Positions 6,601 through 7,909 of a stretch of 7,909 nt of DNA are shown piece by piece. Source of the DNA: Gammaproteobacteria bacterium CG22_combo_CG10-13_8_21_14_all_40_8 (GTDB lineage: Bacteria; Pseudomonadota; Gammaproteobacteria; Enterobacterales; GCA-002770795); the NCBI GenBank assembly GCA_002770795.1, contig PCTP01000015.1, positions 1 through 7,909 on the forward strand. The letters are read 5' to 3'. A program made the translations under genes and the position numbers. Position 1 is the stretch's first letter. Each line of letters opens with the position of its first letter. The notes beneath the pieces were generated by a model. It was not told where the DNA came from. It made no database searches and saw only the letters and a program-made list of their open reading frames with translations.

Positions 6601-7632
6601 TAATACCATAGATTCCGTCGTATCTGTTTCACTACCTATATTTGTACCTGTAGTTGAAAAACTTCCCTTAGCATTATTGAAATACATTTTGTTGGTCTCA
6701 ACCAGATTTCCAACGATTACATCCAAGTCACCATCTTGGTCAAGATCTGACAATTGCAGAGAGGAAGTATGATCAGTCTCTGTTCCAATAACAGCTGCCG
6801 TTGTTGAAAACCCTGAGCCTGTATTTAAATAACGCTTATTGGTTTGCCCATTATTGCCTATCAGCAAATCCAAATCGCCATCTGCATCTATATCGGCAAG
6901 CTGAACAGAGGAGGTGTTATCAGAAGCTAAACCCAAAGATACACCCGAAGCAAAGCCTCCTGCGCCATCGTTTATATAAAGCTTGTTGAATCCATTATTA
7001 CCCTCTACGATATCCAGATTGCCATCAGCATCTATATCTCCCACAGCAATAGAAAGCGTATTATTGGACCCCGTACTAAAACTGATACCTGTTGATGGAA
7101 ACACGCCTAAACCATTATTGAGATAAAATTTGCTGCTTTGAGTTGCTGTACTATTGCCTACTATAACGTCGAGATCACCATCGTTATCCAAATCAGCTAA
7201 TTGGATTGCCATTGACGTATCAGTTTCAGAGCCAATCGCCACACCTGAGGTAAGAAAATGCCCAGTCCCATCATTGGTATAGAGTTTATTGGTTGCACCA
7301 AATTGAGCGATCACAATATCCAGATCACCGTCTCTATCCACATCACCCACAGCAATACCACGAGTGATAGTCGTTTCGTCACCTAAATTAGTGCCCGCAG
7401 TAGCTGCTGTGGGAAAATGATGTTGCCGATTTTGCCAAGCCAAAAATACCTGTTTCTGTTGGGTCGACCAATACGCATGAGTGGTCGAGGCATTCATCAG
7501 TGTTTGACTAGAAAAATCTTCCTTAAAGGGCAAACCCGCAGTTGCGGCAAAAATATTAAAAGTGGAAACAGAGATGCAAAAACACCAGAAAAGTGTCACT
7601 TTCCTGATTGAAATTTGAGTTTGAATAAACAT
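3613..7632 (-). CDS. Large secreted FG-GAP/VCBS repeat protein, 21 repeats, TSP3-like C-terminus
   Basis: This 1339-residue exported protein begins with a signal peptide (core VTLFWCFCISVSTFNIFA, likely cut at ATA|GLPF, residue 32). A short region (33-72) with LPFKEDFS precedes 21 tandem repeats of about 50 residues (73-1125). The repeat consensus is F..tG..IGsetD.t..v.laDiDgDGDLDiv.GN.g.tNKlYlNnGsG. Such repeats form integrin-like beta-propeller blades, with calcium held in the DxDxDG loops. Residues about 1126-1219 look like a beta-sandwich (YYLSNNGGNKWYQV, FWKAEL, TPSISQISI). Two TSP3-like calcium-binding units (1221-1315) and a tail with C1321 and C1338 follow. The start is fixed by GAGGGG five bases upstream and by the signal peptide. 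No catalytic motif is visible. Adhesion, glycan or matrix binding, or a structural role at the surface would fit, but the ligand is unknown. It may be regulated together with the M36 protease gene 340 bases downstream. Confidence 0.92.
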   Translation of the reverse strand: MFIQTQISIRKVTLFWCFCISVSTFNIFAATAGLPFKEDFSSQTLMNASTTHAYWSTQQKQVFLAWQNRQHHFPTAATAGTNLGDETTITRGIAVGDVDRDGDLDIVIAQFGATNKLYTNDGTGHFLTSGVAIGSETDTSMAIQLADLDNDGDLDVIVGNSTATQSSKFYLNNGLGVFPSTGISFSTGSNNTLSIAVGDIDADGNLDIVEGNNGFNKLYINDGAGGFASGVSLGLASDNTSSVQLADIDADGDLDLLIGNNGQTNKRYLNTGSGFSTTAAVIGTETDHTSSLQLSDLDQDGDLDVIVGNLVETNKMYFNNAKGSFSTTGTNIGSETDTTESMVLTDVDVDGDLDIIAGNSGANKLYLNNGTSGFPSSGQTIGSETDLSFAVLAADLDADGDDDLVAGNGTNQTNKSYLNGTIPNSDSGFSSAGSDLSADVIDTTAVVIADMNGDGDLDVMTSNVSSKNLLYSNDGMGNFPVNGTFISLDADATWSLAVGDIDGDGDLDIIAGNAGVNKIYLNSGAASFEPSGISIGTDNGTTYAVFLGDVDNDGDLDLISGNSGQNKLYYNNGSGVFQTPATNIGATNSETRAIQLYDINQNGHLDIVEVNDSQNNHIYLNQGDGTFPVSGNNIGTEMEPSFALSIGDINLDGRPDIVVANWGVENKYYLNTGGGTFSSTGVNVGTDVDDSLSIQLIDIDNDDDMDVVSGNYGQTNKYYLNNGLASFSTKGKNLGADTDNTRAIVIADLDRDGDLDAVSGNNFSHKNKLYLFGGIRNGGFELPKNIDTVAEATTSLVLGDVDNDGDLDLVAGNWNGFNRLYLNDGTNLSTTSTAIGSEMDTTTGVVLADIDGDGDLDLIVSNQGQTNKIYFNLGFGYFSETGVDIGSETDNSTGVAVGDIDKDGDLDLVFSNFSQRNKLYLNNGSGVFSSTGTDIGTATDNSTAVEMADFNRDGLLDVVFGNSGQKNKLHLNNGSASFVTFSQDIGPDSDSTQAIDVADMNQDGFLDLVVANHTQTSKIYFNDSTGTFSFVFSGMDIDGGSKDSRAIRMADIDEDGDLDIILGVSVGQNLIWLNNGSGAFLSISSALGKESNNTNDLIVADIDRDGDLDIITANRTGLNKVYYQGMHRIDQGMVESLKVNASETNMLSVRLTALETSNVVDKRNTNIQYYLSNNGGNKWYQVKSGTTFTFPDAGTDALFWKAELKSLSTILTPSISQISIDLDTDLDGMLDGYESANGLNRFVNDAAGDLDHDGLTNLQEFLAGTWANVADTDSDGIPDGWEISHNLEPLINDANLDPDADGRTNLREYQLGSDPHVFNKCLGVLPSDNKYTILRVKCH
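3688..3972 (-). other. Tandem TSP3-like calcium-binding units at the C-terminus of the propeller protein
   Basis: Residues 1221-1315 hold DLDTDLDGMLDGYE...DLDHDGLTNLQEFL and then DTDSDGIPDGWEISHNLEP...DPDADGRTNLREYQLGSDP. The second unit is nearly the same as the single unit ending the M36 protease. The acidic loops should bind calcium and rigidify the C-terminus. Confidence 0.75.
3976..4257 (-). other. Beta-sandwich-like domain after the propeller array
   Basis: Residues about 1126-1219 leave the repeat pattern. They contain SLKVNASETNMLSVRLTA, IQYYLSNNGGNKWYQVKSG, GTDALFWKAELKS and LTPSISQISIDLD. From memory, a domain with the pattern YY.SNDGG..W..V..G...F...G..L.W.A.L.S......P.I often closes FG-GAP repeat proteins. 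I cannot give an accession, so I call it only by its look. Confidence 0.5.
4258..5295 (-). other. Predicted third seven-bladed propeller (repeats 15-21)
   Basis: Residues about 780-1125 hold cores 799 to 1100. Repeat 21 ends at NKVYYQGMHRID and the array stops there. Repeats 18 and 19 have altered loops (NRDGL, NQDGF). Confidence 0.5.
5296..6348 (-). other. Predicted second seven-bladed propeller (repeats 8-14)
   Basis: Residues about 429-779 hold cores 449 to 747. Three consecutive blades (11-13) have altered calcium loops. Repeat 14 breaks pattern after NKLYLFGGIRNGG and its linker lacks the usual IGSETD stretch, marking the end of the group. Confidence 0.5.
6349..7416 (-). other. Predicted first seven-bladed propeller (repeats 1-7)
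   Basis: Residues about 73-428 hold cores 96 to 394. The half-repeat FPTAATAGTNLGDETTIT before core 1 looks like the second half of a blade, as expected when a propeller closes by joining its two ends. Repeat 7 breaks pattern after NKSYLNGTIPNSDS, and the step to the next core is 55 residues. Confidence 0.5.
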
Positions 7633-7637
7633 GAAAT

Positions 7638-7643
7638 CCCCTC
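7638..7643 (-). promoter_or_regulatory. Ribosome binding site of the propeller-protein gene
   Basis: The minus strand reads GAGGGG, then ATTTC, then ATG. The strong Shine-Dalgarno match five bases from the start fixes the start codon at 7632-7630. Confidence 0.8.
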
Positions 7644-7757
7644 ATAACCATGTTTACGTTCAATCTACAGAGCAATTAACAAAGGAGATACAAACAATTG
7701 AGTGTATTGATGAGCGTAGAAACAAAAGCCTAATAAACTTTATTTTTAGTAGCGGTT

Positions 7758-7786
7758 GTTATACCAAAAATAGGGTTATTAAACAA
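7758..7786 (-). promoter_or_regulatory. Sigma70-type promoter of the propeller-protein gene
   Basis: On the minus strand TTGTTT (-35, 7781-7786) and TATAAC (-10, 7758-7763) are separated by the ideal 17 bases. A start near 7751 would give a leader of about 120 bases. The dyad GGTTA-N5-CAACC (7774-7788) covers the -35, a position suited to control by a repressor. Confidence 0.6.
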
Positions 7787-7788
7787 CC
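7774..7788. promoter_or_regulatory. Dyad GGTTA-N5-CAACC over the -35 (candidate operator)
   Basis: The plus strand reads GGTTA, TTAAA, CAACC. The same ten fixed bases with the same five-base gap occur at 3292-3306 before the protease start. It is a candidate shared operator; binding is inferred, not shown. Confidence 0.4.
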
Positions 7789-7798
7789 TCAAAAAACG

Positions 7799-7834
7799 GC
7801 ACGAGAAGATATGGCAGAAGATATATACCCGTGC
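7799..7834. repeat. Inverted repeat enclosing a 9-base direct repeat, upstream of the promoter
   Basis: GCACG (7799-7803) and CGTGC (7830-7834) are inverted arms around two copies of AGAAGATAT (7804-7812 and 7816-7824) 12 bases apart. The cluster lies just upstream of the -35, where activators usually bind. The short arms could be chance. Confidence 0.35.
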
Positions 7835-7909
7835 TACCTCTCTAAATACAAAGAATATTAATCTTTTCTTGTTTATTTTTGATTGGAAAGCAGGTTTCAG
7901 GGGATGAGC

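Larger units (their letters stand above)
4258..7416 (-). repeat. Tandem array of 21 FG-GAP/VCBS repeats (about 150 bp each)
   Basis: The acidic cores (xDxDxDGDLD) start at residues 96, 146, 198, 246, 295, 345, 394, 449, 499, 548, 597, 647, 697, 747, 799, 848, 898, 948, 998, 1050 and 1100. The step is nearly always 48-52 residues; the exception is 55 between repeats 7 and 8. Most cores are intact calcium loops. Repeats 11, 12, 13, 18 and 19 are altered (NQNGH, NLDGR, DNDDD, NRDGL, NQDGF). At DNA level the copies have diverged, although 15 bases at 4805-4819 recur exactly one period (150 bases) away at 4955-4969. Confidence 0.9.
7633..7909. other. Upstream region of the propeller-protein gene, no gene seen
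   Basis: These 277 bases to the window end hold the ribosome binding site and promoter of the propeller-protein gene, a dyad over the -35, and a repeat cluster at 7799-7834. I see no credible gene on either strand and no boundary of the next gene. Confidence 0.6.

Noticed and set aside
6801..6989. Plus-strand open frame opposite repeats 3-5
   Set aside because: Antisense to a strongly supported repeat-coding region, with no recognisable protein features or start signals.
4258..7416. CRISPR-like or satellite DNA repeat array
   Set aside because: The 150-base periodicity is protein-coding, the copies have diverged at DNA level, and there is no direct-repeat and spacer pattern.
7417..7611. Plus-strand 64-codon frame opposite the N-terminus of the propeller protein
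   Set aside because: It is antisense to the signal peptide and first half-repeat, with no start signal.
7683..7736. AAGGAGAT followed by a TTG start and a 12-codon plus-strand frame (leader peptide?)
   Set aside because: The Shine-Dalgarno-like string is good, but the peptide is tiny, starts with TTG, and no plus-strand gene follows in the window.
7631..7861. Plus-strand 76-codon frame in the upstream region
   Set aside because: It has no Shine-Dalgarno before its ATG and overlaps the start codon, ribosome binding site and promoter of the minus-strand gene. Its product resembles nothing I know.

Overview
The window looks like an accessory stretch of chromosome from a low-G+C Gram-negative bacterium, most likely a gammaproteobacterium. 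This is inferred from classical Sec signal peptides, Shine-Dalgarno starts, sigma70-like promoters and the domain mix (M36 peptidase with P/Homo B domain, FG-GAP/VCBS repeats, calcium-binding TSP3-like tails). I cannot name a genus. All three genes lie on the minus strand and each encodes an exported protein.

Layout in the direction of transcription, from the right end of the window. Bases 7633-7909 are an upstream regulatory region with a good sigma70-type promoter (7758-7786) and several small repeats. Bases 3613-7632 encode a 1339-residue secreted protein built almost entirely of FG-GAP/VCBS repeats. I count 21 repeats of about 50 residues. Every seventh one is irregular, which divides the array into three groups of seven and suggests three consecutive seven-bladed beta-propellers. 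A beta-sandwich-like domain, two TSP3-like calcium-binding units and a tail with two cysteines follow. Bases 3273-3612 are an AT-rich spacer with several dyads. Bases 246-3272 encode a 1008-residue M36 (fungalysin-type) zinc metallopeptidase with signal peptide, FTP/PepSY-type propeptide, catalytic domain (HEYGH plus downstream Glu), an Ig-like linker, a P/Homo B domain, another Ig-like domain and a TSP3-like tail. Bases 118-245 hold an extended -10 promoter and a Shine-Dalgarno site for a third gene. Only the first 39 codons of that gene (1-117) are in the window.

How they may work together: the protease and the propeller protein end in nearly the same calcium-binding module, and each has the same gapped dyad GGTTA-N5-CAACC upstream of its start. 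This hints at common regulation and a shared export route or surface location, for example a secreted protease beside a large adhesin or substrate-binding protein. The domain assignments are firm. The pairing, the regulation and the three-propeller model are inferences.
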